Of a stretch of DNA of 64,000 nucleotides, positions 9,813-19,814 are shown one piece after another. Origin of the DNA: Fusobacterium gastrosuis (GTDB lineage Bacteria > Fusobacteriota > Fusobacteriia > Fusobacteriales > Fusobacteriaceae); assembly GCF_900095285.1 (NCBI RefSeq), contig NZ_LT607734.1, positions 1,674,001 through 1,738,000 of the forward strand. Direction: 5' to 3'. Positions within the stretch are counted from its first letter, which is position 1, and each line of letters begins with the position of its first letter. The translations under genes were made by a program, and so were the position numbers. The notes beneath the pieces are model-generated. The model made no database searches. It had not been told where the DNA came from and saw nothing but the letters and a program-made list of their open reading frames with translations.

Positions 9813-10885
9813 TTAAAATTCTTTTACTTTTTCTAAAGTTAATCTTTTTATACATTCTAATGCTAAATTTACTGCAGCTTCAGTATCCAATAACGATGCA
9901 TAACAATATGCTGTATGAGCATATCTTGTTGGAACTCCTAAAACAAGTGATGGTATTCCTTTTCCAGTTATATGATATTTACCAGCATTTGTACTTCCTT
10001 TTTCTCTCACGATTACTTGAAAAGGAATATCCTTTTCTCTTGCCAAATTTTTACTAAATTCTAAAACTCTTGGATTTGAAATCATAGAAGCGTCTAAGGC
10101 TCTTAATTGTACTCCTCCTCTTAATTTCCCTTTAGCTTTGTTAGCTGATTGAAAACTATCATCTGCAGGAGAACCTTCAAAAACTATTACAAAATCTGGA
10201 TTAAATCTTTGAGCTGCCACTTGTGCTCCTCTTAGTCCTACTTCTTCTTGAGAACTTATAGAAGCAACTATATTAAAAAATGAGCTAAATTTTTCTTCTT
10301 CTAATTTTTTTAACACTTCTAATACTGCTGCACAACCTATTCTATTATCAAATGCTTTAGCTCTCATTATTCCTATTTTTTCATCATATGAAAATTTTAC
10401 ATCCGGTACAACAGGGTTCCCAATTTCAATTCCATATAAATTTACTGTTTCGTCATATGAACTTGTTCCTAAATCTATACTTAGTTCGTTCATTTTAGGT
10501 AATTTGATTTTCTCTTCATCAGTCATAAAATGGGGTGGTTTACTTGCAACTACTCCCGGGATATATTCTCCCTTATTATTTTTATAGTAACTGACATTGC
10601 TGGTATATTTCCTGTATGCCAGCCACCTAGTGGAAGAAATTTCAAGCTTCCATTTTCTTCAATATGTTCCACCATAAAACCAACTTCATCACTGTGACAA
10701 TCTAATAATATTGTAGGTTTTTTTTCATCAAATTCATTAAAATATATGTATAGGTTATTGATAGAATCTCTTTCATATTTCATACCAGTAGCATATTTTT
10801 TTATTATTTTCAATACATCGTCTTCGTAACCCGGAGCTCCAAAGGCATTCGTTAATACCTCTGTCATTTCCAATATTCTTTTCAT
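9813..10885 (-). pseudogene. M42 family metallo-aminopeptidase, interrupted by a frameshift
   Basis: Glutamyl/leucyl aminopeptidase-type M42 protein that would trim peptides in the cytoplasm. The first part (10550-10885, start MKRILEMTEVL behind GGAGG) carries LLDCHSDEVGFMV and GGWHTGNIPAMSV. The rest (from about 10580 down to 9813, another frame) carries KAFDNRIGCAAVLE, SISSQEEVGLRGAQ, EGSPADD and PTRYAHT, covering the metal and catalytic positions. The frames join at an A5 run near 10582: with one more A the protein reads continuously '...VTIKNNKGEYIPGVV...'. So it is a recent one-base deletion, a sequencing error, or less likely frameshifting. It follows the solute-binding lipoprotein gene by 13 nt, suggesting peptide use. 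Confidence 0.85.
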
Positions 10886-10898
10886 TATATCCTCCATT

Positions 10899-12404
10899 TT
10901 AATATGTATAGTTATTTATCATAGGGTAGGCTTCTGCTTTTACATTTTTTAATGCTTTATTATAACCAGCAGATACATTCGTATAATAAATAGGTAAAAC
11001 TATTGCTTCTTCATTTATAAAATCTGTTGCTTTTATATAAATTTCTCTTCTTTTTTCTGTATCTATTTCTTTTCTTCCTTCTTCTAACAAGTTATCTAAA
11101 TATTTATTTGCATATTGAGAACGATTTCCTTCTCCACCTTTTTGACTACTATGAAAATTAGGATATAATCCATAATCTCCATCATATGTAGAAGGTCCCC
11201 AACCTAAAATAAACATATCGACATCTCCCTTTGAAGTAGCTGATAAAAATGCTCCCCATTCTAAAATTTCTATTGTAACATCAAGTCCAATTTCTTTTAA
11301 TTGTGCCTGTACTATTTCTGCCATTTGACTTCTCAATTGACTGTTACTTACTGCTATTTTTAATTTAGTTCCTGCCATTCCTTTTTCTTCTATAATTTTT
11401 TTAGCTTCTTCAGGATTAAATTCATATACTTTACTATTTTCAGAATATCCAAATACATTAGGTGCTAAGAAACTATTTGCTTTTTTTGCCACACCCATTA
11501 ATAACGAATTTATGATATCATCTCTATTTATTGCCATAATAACAGCTTTTCTAAGTTCTTTATCAGCAAAAAACTTTCTTTCTGTATTCATACCCAAATA
11601 TATAGTACTTATTCCACTTGTTTCAACTAAACCTAAATTTTTATCTTCAAGTATAGTTTGTCTTGATATAGCTTCAACATCTCCAACTATATCAATTTCT
11701 CCAGTTTGAAGTCCTATTACTTTATTTCCTTCTTCTGGAATTGAACGAAAAACTACATTTTTTATAGGTGCTTCTCCTCCAAAATAAGTTGGATTCGATT
11801 CTAATGTAATTCTATCTCCAATTTTCCATTCTTTAAATATATATGGTCCTGTTCCTACTGGATTTTCAAAATATTTTTCTTTATTTTCTTCAAAATATTT
11901 TTTACTTAAAATAGATGAAGTTTTATGTGTTAAGTGATTTAAAAGTGGTGCAAATGGTTCTTCTGTTTTAAATGAGATAGTATATGGATCTATTATAGTT
12001 ATCTCAGTAATTGGTTTATATAAATGTGCCACTTTTGGCAAACTTTGTGCACGCTCTATTGTAAACTTTACATCCTCTGCTGTAAAATCATATCCATTAT
12101 TAAATTTAACATCTTTTCTTAATTTAAAAATTATCTCATTGGCATTAGGTCTTTCCCAAGATTCAGCAAGTCTAGGTTCAATTTCTCCGGTTTCTTCATT
12201 TATCTCCGCTAAACGACTATAAATTAAAGTCACTATTCTTTGAGAATATTGTTCTGTTGTATCTTGTGGATCGAGAGTTTTTCCTTCAGATATTTGTGCA
12301 TAAACAAGCGTATCTTTTTTTACTTCTTCAACTTTTTCTTTATTTCCACATGCTATGAAGAAAAAAGAAAGTAAAAAAATAGGCAACCATTTATTTTTTT
12401 TCAT
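10899..12404 (-). CDS. peptide-type ABC transporter solute-binding lipoprotein (family 5)
   Basis: OppA/DppA/NikA-type extracytoplasmic binding protein, 501 residues. The N terminus MKKNKWLPIFLLSFFFIACG has a lipobox with the modified cysteine at 19. The family signature region 'YSRLAEINEETGEIEPRLAE' and 'PVGTGPYIFKEW' are typical. No OppBCDF permease or ATPase genes are adjacent, so it is an orphan that must use a transporter encoded elsewhere. Its neighbour downstream, within 13 nt, is an M42 aminopeptidase, which favours oligopeptides over nickel as ligand. Ligand specificity cannot be read from the sequence. Confidence 0.9.
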   Translation of the reverse strand: MKKNKWLPIFLLSFFFIACGNKEKVEEVKKDTLVYAQISEGKTLDPQDTTEQYSQRIVTLIYSRLAEINEETGEIEPRLAESWERPNANEIIFKLRKDVKFNNGYDFTAEDVKFTIERAQSLPKVAHLYKPITEITIIDPYTISFKTEEPFAPLLNHLTHKTSSILSKKYFEENKEKYFENPVGTGPYIFKEWKIGDRITLESNPTYFGGEAPIKNVVFRSIPEEGNKVIGLQTGEIDIVGDVEAISRQTILEDKNLGLVETSGISTIYLGMNTERKFFADKELRKAVIMAINRDDIINSLLMGVAKKANSFLAPNVFGYSENSKVYEFNPEEAKKIIEEKGMAGTKLKIAVSNSQLRSQMAEIVQAQLKEIGLDVTIEILEWGAFLSATSKGDVDMFILGWGPSTYDGDYGLYPNFHSSQKGGEGNRSQYANKYLDNLLEEGRKEIDTEKRREIYIKATDFINEEAIVLPIYYTNVSAGYNKALKNVKAEAYPMINNYTY

Positions 12405-12511
12405 ATTCTCATCTCCTTTTAAATAATTTTTATCATTATACCTTCTTTCAATTAGAGTTTCAAATAAATTATATATATTTAGTCTGTTTATTTTTTTTAT
12501 ACTTTTATATT

Positions 12512-12546
12512 AAAAAAACCAACTCCAAAAATTAATTTGGAATTGG
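12512..12546 (-). terminator. intrinsic terminator of the CAP gene
   Basis: On the minus strand the stem CCAATTCCAAA / TTTGGAGTTGG (one mismatch) is followed by seven T. It lies about 45 nt after the CAP gene stop. Confidence 0.85.
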
Positions 12547-12590
12547 CTAATTTCTTGTTATCAATATTATTTAATATAGTTTTATGAATT

Positions 12591-13295
12591 TTAATTTTTT
12601 CTTATTCCTAATAAAATTGCATAGGTACTATGTACTAATAAATTTTTATTTGAGGGAAAACCAAAAGCAAAGTTAAGACCTATACTTTCTATTTTTGAGT
12701 CCATCATTGCTTCCCGATGTTTAGGACTTTCTTTCCAAAGTTGAAAAAAGTACTCTGCTAAAAATTTTTCAGATATCATCTGAGCTTCGCTATCCATGCT
12801 GACCACTAAAGCATTTTCAAAAGAAGACACATTTAAAAACTCTTTATTTTCTTCTTTAAATACTGTCCAAAAAGCTTTTCCATTAGGTCTTTCATGAGAA
12901 ACTTCAGAGTTTTCAGCTATTTCTATTGAACGAATTTTAGCTGCCTTTACCAATGAAAAATTAGTTTTAACATTATTATTTAACCCTTTTTTTTCTCTTT
13001 CTTTATTCAAAATTTCCACAAAATATTTATTCAATTTTTCTTCATCTATAAATTTTTCTATTTCTTTCAATTCAGCCTCATTATATAAATTTGTCCTATC
13101 TGTATGATAATGATACTTTTTTCTTGCCAGATTATATAATTCTTTTTCGTTTTTTTTCTTCAATTCTTCAAAACTATCTGGTAACCAAGTATGCAAATTT
13201 ATCATATATTGTTCTTCATATTCTTTTTTTATATTTAGAGAATATATTTTAATTGATAATAAAATAAATATTGTTAGCAATAAATTTTTTAACAT
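12591..13295 (-). CDS. secreted CAP-domain (SCP/PR1-like) protein
   Basis: 234 residues with a hydrophobic signal peptide (MLKNLLLTIFILLSIKIYS) and a C-terminal CAP domain. Visible CAP features are the AAKIRSIEIAENSEVSHERPNG segment with the conserved histidine and glutamate, SPKHREAMMDSKIESIGLNF (the 'H-R...M....IG' motif), and a terminal beta strand VHSTYAILLG. About 80 charged residues precede the domain. Bacterial CAP proteins are exported and of mostly unknown function; a surface or periplasmic role is inferred. It stands alone between a terminator and the helicase gene, which ends its message 30 nt upstream. Confidence 0.8.
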   Translation of the reverse strand: MLKNLLLTIFILLSIKIYSLNIKKEYEEQYMINLHTWLPDSFEELKKKNEKELYNLARKKYHYHTDRTNLYNEAELKEIEKFIDEEKLNKYFVEILNKEREKKGLNNNVKTNFSLVKAAKIRSIEIAENSEVSHERPNGKAFWTVFKEENKEFLNVSSFENALVVSMDSEAQMISEKFLAEYFFQLWKESPKHREAMMDSKIESIGLNFAFGFPSNKNLLVHSTYAILLGIRKN

Positions 13296-13324
13296 TTTTT
13301 CTCTCTTTCATAAAAACTAAGCAA

Positions 13325-16300
13325 CTAAAAATCAGCTAATATTTCTTTAGCTCTTCTTATAACTTTTTCTTTTAGTTCATTTGCATTAAAATTATTAATA
13401 AAATCTTCCTTTTGAATACCGAATTCTGCTAATTCTTTTTCTATTCTATACATTGTTTCTATTGGATTTGAATAGTATTCACTTGCTCTTACACGAACAA
13501 ACCTCCAACCAAGTCTTTCTAAAACTGTCTGTTTTTCCATATCATCTTTTATCGTATTACTTACCGTATTTGATAAGTCACCATCGCATTCAATAGCAAT
13601 TTTCCTATCCTTATATACTGCCACCATATCTATTCTATATGAACCTACTTTCCAATCTGGAACAATATTATATCCCTTTACTTTTAATTCATTTGCAACA
13701 GTTAATTCTAAATTTGTTTCAACCTTTGCTTTTGATAATTTTTGTTCTTTAAAATTTTCAGGATTAATAGCATATTCTATAAGTTCTCTACGCATATCTC
13801 CAGATTTCAAATCATTTCCTACATCCAGAGAATGTACTATCCACAATTGATTTTTAGCCCTACTAACTGCAACATTATATCTCTGTTTTGTAGCTTTTCC
13901 TGTCCCTTCTCCGGTCATTCTAAGTGGAGCTTCTCCCTCATTATTATCAACAAGAGAAATAAATATTACATCTCTTTCATCACCTTGAAATTGTGAAGCA
14001 TTTCCACATAATATCTTTCTTTCTTCAAAATCAATCGGTTTAATTTTCTCCATAGCAAGAGAATTTATCTTTTCTGCTTGTTCATCTCCCAGTAAAGAAA
14101 TTACTCCAAAACTCATATTTTTATATTCATCAAATTCCATACAAGCTTTTATAAGTGCAATTATGTTCTTTGCTTCTTCTTCATTTACTTTTCTTTTATT
14201 ATCTCTAACCCCATTTTCAATGTGATAAGAAATTGTTGCTGGCTTTACAGGCACAGAGCTATCATCTCTTAAAGCTTTTATTTTATAGTCATATGCCAGT
14301 CTATTGCTGTATCCTATAATATTAGGTACACATCTAAAATGTTCTCTTAACATCAGAGTAGGGAATGTTGTTTTTGCAATATCATACAAAGATGATTTCA
14401 TATCATATAGATGTGAATTAGGTATAATATCTTTTATATACATATTTGATAAATTATTCATTCTTTCTACATCCGATCCAACGGCAGATGGGCTAACTTG
14501 TTCATCATCTCCAACAATAATAATTTTTTTTGCAAGATATAATATAGCTAATGCTGAAATATCAGATTGACTAGCTTCATCTATAATAACGATATCAAAT
14601 TTATTTGTTTTTGGATCTAGACTTTCTAAAGCTTTATTAATTGGCATTACCCATGCAGGAACTGCCATTTGGCATTTTGTCATTAATTTTTTAGCTTCTC
14701 TTTTTAAAGCAGGAGCTGTTTTCCCTGTTCCTTTCCCTATTTTTTTTACTGTTAATTTCCATCCTTGTAGAGCTTGTTTTTGACTTATATCTTTTTCTAT
14801 ACGAATAAGTAATTGATACCAAGCTTTTGCCTCTACCAATTTAGTTGTTATTTTTCTCAAATCCTTGCTTAAAGTTACAGATTTATATTGTAATTCTTCA
14901 AATGGAAGTTTTGTTATTGACTCTATATAACTTGTAAACTTTTTCCATTTCAAAGCATCTTTTATATTTTCAGGTGCCTTTCCTTGTCCATGTATACCTG
15001 TACGATTCTTTATAGCTGCCGTCCATTCAGGAGCAAAATCTTTCATCGCATTTAATATTCTTTGTCTTTCAACAATATAATTATTTTTTTCATATAAACC
15101 AGATAAAATCTTTAATGCTTCTATATAATCCTCTATATTTCTATTTTCAAGAGCAGTTGAAAGCCTTAATAAAATTTTTGAGTTTCTAGCTTCTTCTTTA
15201 CTTAAAATTTCTTTTGTCTGTTCGTATTTAATTGTAATAGGGCTTAAATTTGAATTAATATTTATTAAAAGTTCTATGTATTTTGGTAAATAAAAATATA
15301 TTGTTTTTAATATCTCATCAACTTCATCCAAACTTGACATAAATTCTTTTTTATCCACAATCAAATCAAAATTAATATTTGCTTCATGAATTAAAGTTTT
15401 TATTTTCAAATAGATACTATCATACCAATTTACACAAGTTTTTATTTTATTAACATATTTTATAGCACCTTGTTCAGGTTCTTCTCCAAAAGATTTAAAA
15501 CTTTCTCCACCACGCTTTTCTATAAGCTCATACCACATTCTTGATACTTCTTCACGCTTTAGTGTTAGTTCACAATTTGCTATCAAAGTATCACATTCTT
15601 CCACAGTTTCTATGGTATTTCCATTTATCTTAACCTTATCATATATTTCCATCCATTCTTTTGGCTTAAAGAAAGAAAATGAATTAATTTTTTTACCCTT
15701 AGCAATATGTTCTCTCATTTCTCTTAAACTAATAAGAGTTTGATTAGATTTTATAAAATTTCCCTCAATTGATTTTCCTAAAAGATTCACTACATTATTT
15801 CCAGCATAATTATATGCTTCTTCTATTCTCTGTGCAAATTTTTCCCAAATAGCTTTAAAGCCTCCACCTTTTTGCCCATCAAAAACTGCATAAGAACACC
15901 ATTCTTCAATTTTTGAATTATTGAAATCTGTTTCTAATAAATATTGTTTTAAATTTCTAAGTGCTTTTTCATTATAATCTGTTATTAAGTTTTCTCCAGC
16001 TATTTTTAAACTACCTATTTTATGGTCGATTATCAAATCTTTTCTATTTATAAGAGCAATTATTTTGCTATTTTCTATTAGTTTTGTATCTTCTTCTCCC
16101 ATTGAGTTTTTTAACTCTTCAGGACTTATAAATAAAGCTGGGTTAGGCAAATATGAGCCCAATTCTTTTTCTTCATCTAAAGTTATGAATTCATTTGTTT
16201 TATAAACTAATTCAATATCTTCTTCTGATAATGGAAATTCTTTATTAAAATTTATTTTACCTGGAATATAAGATAATTGCTCTCTATTTTCATATACAAA

Positions 16301-17845
16301 TTTTGCTGCTTCTGCTATATTGTAGCTTTCATCACCATATTTTATATTTTCAAATTCTTTGGATTTTACATCAAATATTTCCTTACGAACTGAATCTAAA
16401 TCATCTAATATCTTATCTCTACTATCTGTAAGCTCAACAATATTTTTTTCTAACTCAAGTGCTGAATGTGATGAAATGTATTCTGTTATTCCGTCTATGG
16501 ATTTTTCCATATCTTTACTATTGTCATCCAATACAGATACACAAAGATTTTGAAGTTCAGGACTTAATTTTTCTTTCACAACCGTTAAAGCTTTTTTAGT
16601 ATGGCTTGTTACAAGTATATTTTTACCCTGTGCAAGAAAATGCCCCATTAAATTTGCAATAGTATGAGTCTTCCCTGTCCCTGGTGGTCCTTGAACCAAA
16701 ACTGCATTGTAATCTTCTATTCTCTTTGCTATTTCTAATTGCTCTCTATTTGCCTCTTTTGATAAAAGAATTTTCCTATCTTCACCACTTATGGCAGAAA
16801 GTGTTTCATTTATGCTTTCTTCCTTTTTGCTAACATCATATTGAGCTACATTTTCTCCAATTAAGTTTAAAAGTGGTCCTGAAACTTCTCCACCTTCCTC
16901 AAGTTGCTTAATTATTTCTTCTATTGATTTTACAACTCCACTTGTCTTTTTTCTAACAAAGAAAACAGGCTTATCATAGATAACTAATTTTTCATCTGAT
17001 CTATTTTCATTCTGACTTTCAATATATTTACTTTCAGAATGTAAGCTATGCACTAAGCTTTTTAGAAAATTTACAGTTTCTATTCTATCTAAAGGATGAT
17101 AGAAATTTTCTTCAAGTTCTTCTTTCAAATTTTTTATAACTGAGTGATTTATAAAATCTATTCCTTGTAATAACATTGTATATAATTCTGTTTCTGAATC
17201 AGTATCAACTATTCTAATTATGTTATTTAAAGCATCAAATTCAATTGCTACTCTCTTTAATAAAATTGGATGTAATGCTTTTTTGTTGTTTAGCATTTCG
17301 CTTTTTAACAAACCTTGTCCAACCATTAGTTCATAAGTTTCTGAATCTTTACTCAAGTCAATATATTTAGCATATAATTCATTAAATAATTTTCGAGTAG
17401 CTTCTATTATTTTTTGTTTTTCTGCCCATACATTTCTTTCTATTTCAAATTTCTTTAAAGCATCTTGCCTAGTTTTTTTGTCATTAAAAGTTTCTATCTG
17501 TTCCCCATCTTCTTTTTTTGTTACTTTCTGTTCTATTATTTTTAAATCTTCATTAAAGTCATCCCAACTTTCTTCCAGCCATTCCTCTAATACTTTTGGT
17601 AATTCCGGTACTAAATCGAATTCTGGTTTTCTTACTTCCAATAAAAAGCTATTATCAATTGAATTTTCATTTTCACTAGTTGTTCTATCCATATAGTTAA
17701 TTTTTATATTTTTATCGTCATTAGGAATATCTGAAAAAAATCTTAACCACTCTTGATTTTTTATTTCAGTTACCACTTGATATCTTTGTGCATATAGTTG
17801 CATTATGTATTTAAAAAGACTTATAGCTTTATCTCTATTTTCCAT
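13325..17845 (-). CDS. superfamily I (COG1112-type) helicase with C-terminal Vsr/DUF559-like nuclease domain
   Basis: A 1506-residue DNA/RNA helicase. Walker A GPPGTGKTHTIANLM is near residue 385, followed by NILVTSHTKKAL (motif Ia). Walker B is VIIDEASQSD near 1088 with GDDEQVSP (motif III). Later motifs are LREHFRC, QFQGDERDVIFISLV and NVAVSRAKNQLW. The last ~130 residues form a restriction-endonuclease-like fold of the Vsr/DUF559 type: RIDMVAVYKDRKIAIECDGD and TVLERLGWRFVRVRASEYY give the D...ExD core. Start at the ATG with GGAGG 5 nt upstream; the preceding in-frame ATG holds that site. Single-gene helicase-nuclease fusions of this class are often linked to defence or repair; role here is inferred. 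Frame intact. Confidence 0.85.
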   Translation of the reverse strand: MENRDKAISLFKYIMQLYAQRYQVVTEIKNQEWLRFFSDIPNDDKNIKINYMDRTTSENENSIDNSFLLEVRKPEFDLVPELPKVLEEWLEESWDDFNEDLKIIEQKVTKKEDGEQIETFNDKKTRQDALKKFEIERNVWAEKQKIIEATRKLFNELYAKYIDLSKDSETYELMVGQGLLKSEMLNNKKALHPILLKRVAIEFDALNNIIRIVDTDSETELYTMLLQGIDFINHSVIKNLKEELEENFYHPLDRIETVNFLKSLVHSLHSESKYIESQNENRSDEKLVIYDKPVFFVRKKTSGVVKSIEEIIKQLEEGGEVSGPLLNLIGENVAQYDVSKKEESINETLSAISGEDRKILLSKEANREQLEIAKRIEDYNAVLVQGPPGTGKTHTIANLMGHFLAQGKNILVTSHTKKALTVVKEKLSPELQNLCVSVLDDNSKDMEKSIDGITEYISSHSALELEKNIVELTDSRDKILDDLDSVRKEIFDVKSKEFENIKYGDESYNIAEAAKFVYENREQLSYIPGKINFNKEFPLSEEDIELVYKTNEFITLDEEKELGSYLPNPALFISPEELKNSMGEEDTKLIENSKIIALINRKDLIIDHKIGSLKIAGENLITDYNEKALRNLKQYLLETDFNNSKIEEWCSYAVFDGQKGGGFKAIWEKFAQRIEEAYNYAGNNVVNLLGKSIEGNFIKSNQTLISLREMREHIAKGKKINSFSFFKPKEWMEIYDKVKINGNTIETVEECDTLIANCELTLKREEVSRMWYELIEKRGGESFKSFGEEPEQGAIKYVNKIKTCVNWYDSIYLKIKTLIHEANINFDLIVDKKEFMSSLDEVDEILKTIYFYLPKYIELLININSNLSPITIKYEQTKEILSKEEARNSKILLRLSTALENRNIEDYIEALKILSGLYEKNNYIVERQRILNAMKDFAPEWTAAIKNRTGIHGQGKAPENIKDALKWKKFTSYIESITKLPFEELQYKSVTLSKDLRKITTKLVEAKAWYQLLIRIEKDISQKQALQGWKLTVKKIGKGTGKTAPALKREAKKLMTKCQMAVPAWVMPINKALESLDPKTNKFDIVIIDEASQSDISALAILYLAKKIIIVGDDEQVSPSAVGSDVERMNNLSNMYIKDIIPNSHLYDMKSSLYDIAKTTFPTLMLREHFRCVPNIIGYSNRLAYDYKIKALRDDSSVPVKPATISYHIENGVRDNKRKVNEEEAKNIIALIKACMEFDEYKNMSFGVISLLGDEQAEKINSLAMEKIKPIDFEERKILCGNASQFQGDERDVIFISLVDNNEGEAPLRMTGEGTGKATKQRYNVAVSRAKNQLWIVHSLDVGNDLKSGDMRRELIEYAINPENFKEQKLSKAKVETNLELTVANELKVKGYNIVPDWKVGSYRIDMVAVYKDRKIAIECDGDLSNTVSNTIKDDMEKQTVLERLGWRFVRVRASEYYSNPIETMYRIEKELAEFGIQKEDFINNFNANELKEKVIRRAKEILADF

Positions 17846-17965
17846 TCTACCCTCCATGAGAAAGTTATTTTTTTTATTATAGCTTATTTTTATATTTATA
17901 ACAATTTTTTAAATAAAATCCATTGATAATCCGAAAACATATTAAATTTATATTTTTCTAAACAA

Positions 17966-17996
17966 TAAAAAATAGCTCCAGAAAATATCTGGAACT
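17966..17996 (-). terminator. intrinsic terminator of the WYL gene at 18 kb
   Basis: On the minus strand AGTTCCAGA / TCTGGAGCT forms a stem followed by ATTTTTT. It lies about 75 nt after the WYL gene stop and before the helicase gene, so the two are separate transcripts. Confidence 0.8.
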
Positions 17997-18067
17997 AAAT
18001 AAAAAGTTATTTGATTTTTTTACACTATTGGCATAGGTTAATTAAAGAACCCACCGAATTCTATTGG

Positions 18068-18919
18068 TTAATTTTTATTCTCATACAATTTTAAAACTTC
18101 TTGGTACTCTTGCTTCATTTCTTCTCTTAAAGAAAGTGGCTCAAGTATCTCAGCTTCTTTCATAAATCCTCTAAAATACATCTTTGCATTTTCATTTGCA
18201 GCTTCAAAATAGAAAATATCTCCATCCCTTTTTATAAATTTGGGTCTATAATCTGTAAGTCCTTTCATCATACTTTCACCTAAAACAGATAAACGAACTT
18301 TTACTACATTTCCCATACTTAAAAATGGATCATATTTTTTTCTCATATTTTCAATAAATTTTTTATCTCTTTTTTTAACTTTTTCCGGTAATACAGAAAT
18401 TATCTCTAATTCTTTTAATTTATAGTTTTGATATGAATTTTTACTTTCTACATAGCAGAATAAAAAGTTTTCATTTCCTTTATCTTCACGACGAATAAAT
18501 ATAGGCTCTATATCGAAAATTTCTGAAAAATATTTTATTTTTATTTTATTTTCATCTTTTATAGCATCAAGAATAACTTTTAATCTATCCTCGTAAATAA
18601 ATAATTCTCTTTGATACTTAAATTTAGAGCAATATATTTCAAATAACTCTCTAAAATACTCAGCCTCTATCTCAACCTCATTTGATCTTAGAACATTATA
18701 ATATATTTCCTTATTATTAACATTTAAGTCAAATTGGATTATCTTTTTATAAGATCTACCTTGAGCTTGAAGAAGTCGTTCAGTATCAATTTTTCTGTTA
18801 AATTTTAATTTTTCTAAAATATAATTACAAAATTTGTTGTTATTAATTCCGAAATCTTCTTGGTCAATTTTCATTATATACCATATATCTTCTGGAACTG
18901 TAACTCTTATCTTCTTCAA
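18068..18919 (-). CDS. WYL-domain transcriptional regulator-like protein
   Basis: About 283 residues. The N-terminal ~45 residues (KKIRVTVPEDIWYIMKIDQEDFGIN) look like a ribbon-helix-helix/MetJ-Arc-like DNA-binding segment. A central part contains a WYL-type domain (IKIKYFSEIFDIEPIFIRRED ... FLFCYVESKNSYQNYKLKELEI), and the C-terminal extension ends MYFRGFMKEAEILEPLSLREE. The best start is TTG, with AGGAGGGAG 7 nt upstream, giving KKIRVTVP, which aligns with the paralogue at 40.6 kb; longer starts lack a ribosome site. WYL proteins usually sense nucleic acid ligands and repress linked genes. Two paralogues lie in this window. Confidence 0.75.
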   Translation of the reverse strand: MKKIRVTVPEDIWYIMKIDQEDFGINNNKFCNYILEKLKFNRKIDTERLLQAQGRSYKKIIQFDLNVNNKEIYYNVLRSNEVEIEAEYFRELFEIYCSKFKYQRELFIYEDRLKVILDAIKDENKIKIKYFSEIFDIEPIFIRREDKGNENFLFCYVESKNSYQNYKLKELEIISVLPEKVKKRDKKFIENMRKKYDPFLSMGNVVKVRLSVLGESMMKGLTDYRPKFIKRDGDIFYFEAANENAKMYFRGFMKEAEILEPLSLREEMKQEYQEVLKLYENKN

Positions 18920-18998
18920 AACTCTCCCTCCTATTTTCAGAATCATTATTTGAACATTATAGTATAAAAAATATTGTTTTTCAAGTTTTATTGAATGC

Positions 18999-19030
18999 AA
19001 AAAAAAGAGAAGTCTTACACACTTCTCTTA
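18999..19030 (-). terminator. intrinsic terminator of the TrpXYZ-type ABC operon
   Basis: On the minus strand AAGAGAAGT / ACTTCTCTT with an 8-nt loop runs into eight T; it lies 8 nt after the ABC ATPase stop. Confidence 0.9.
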
Positions 19031-19037
19031 AAATTCA

Positions 19038-19814
19038 TTAAAACACATCTGAGTATGTAGCTTTTTCTTGGAAAATTCCCATCAATATATCAGGAGTTAA
19101 GTTTTTCTTTTCTTCCCCTTTAATATCTAAAATTATTTCTCCATTGTGAAGCATTATTAGCCTATTTCCATATCTTATGGCATCTTGCAAGTTATGTGTA
19201 ATCATAAGAGTAGGAATTTTGGCCTTTAAAACAATTTCTTCTGTCTTATCCATGATAATTTTTGAAGTCTTTGGATCAAGAGCTGCTGTATGTTCATCTA
19301 GTAATAAAACCTTTGGCTGATTTAATGTTGCCATAATAAGTGCCAAACATTGTCTTTGTCCTCCTGACAGGTATTGAACTTCTGTATCCATTAAATCTTC
19401 TAATCCCAAATCTAATTCTTTTAGAAGAGTTTTATAGTACTCTTTTCTTGAATGATTTAGTCCAAAACCAAAGCCAAAAGTTTTTCCTTTATTATCAGCC
19501 ATAGATAAATTTTCAAATATTGTCATTGAAGGTGCTGTTCCCATTGATGGATTTTGGTAAACTTTTGATATAAATTCACCTCTTTTATGCTTAGCTAATG
19601 AGTTAATATTTTGACCATCAACTTCTATCATTCCCTCATCTAGAATTACATTTCCTGTTATTGTATCAAGTAATGTAGATTTCCCAGCTCCGTTACTTCC
19701 AATTATAGAGATAAATTCTCCTTCTTTTATATCCAAATTAAGTCCACGGAAAATTGGTTTTTCTTCTCCCAAAGCCGAATAAAATGTTTTTTTAATTTCT
19801 GATATACGCATCAT
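19038..19814 (-). CDS. ABC transporter ATP-binding protein (TrpZ-like)
   Basis: About 258 residues; energises the amino-acid-type transporter encoded by the next gene upstream. Walker A is GSNGAGKST, the signature is YLSGGQRQCLAL, Walker B is VLLLDEHTAALD, and the switch histidine is in LMITHNL. Start chosen at the first of two adjacent ATG codons; GGGAGG lies 9 nt upstream and the ATGA overlaps the permease stop. An in-frame start further upstream would run into the permease. Together with the BPD_transp_2-type permease and the two DUF534/TrpX-type binding proteins this is a complete importer. Confidence 0.9.
   Translation of the reverse strand: MMRISEIKKTFYSALGEEKPIFRGLNLDIKEGEFISIIGSNGAGKSTLLDTITGNVILDEGMIEVDGQNINSLAKHKRGEFISKVYQNPSMGTAPSMTIFENLSMADNKGKTFGFGFGLNHSRKEYYKTLLKELDLGLEDLMDTEVQYLSGGQRQCLALIMATLNQPKVLLLDEHTAALDPKTSKIIMDKTEEIVLKAKIPTLMITHNLQDAIRYGNRLIMLHNGEIILDIKGEEKKNLTPDILMGIFQEKATYSDVF

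Noticed and set aside
9773..10057. A 94-residue leucine-rich ORF on the plus strand opposite the M42 peptidase.
   Set aside because: It is a mirror frame of the peptidase coding sequence and lies across the bidirectional terminator.
10540..10600. Programmed -1 frameshifting in the M42 peptidase gene.
   Set aside because: The A-run is not a canonical X XXY YYZ heptamer in the reading frame, and no stimulatory structure is evident; an indel explains it more simply.
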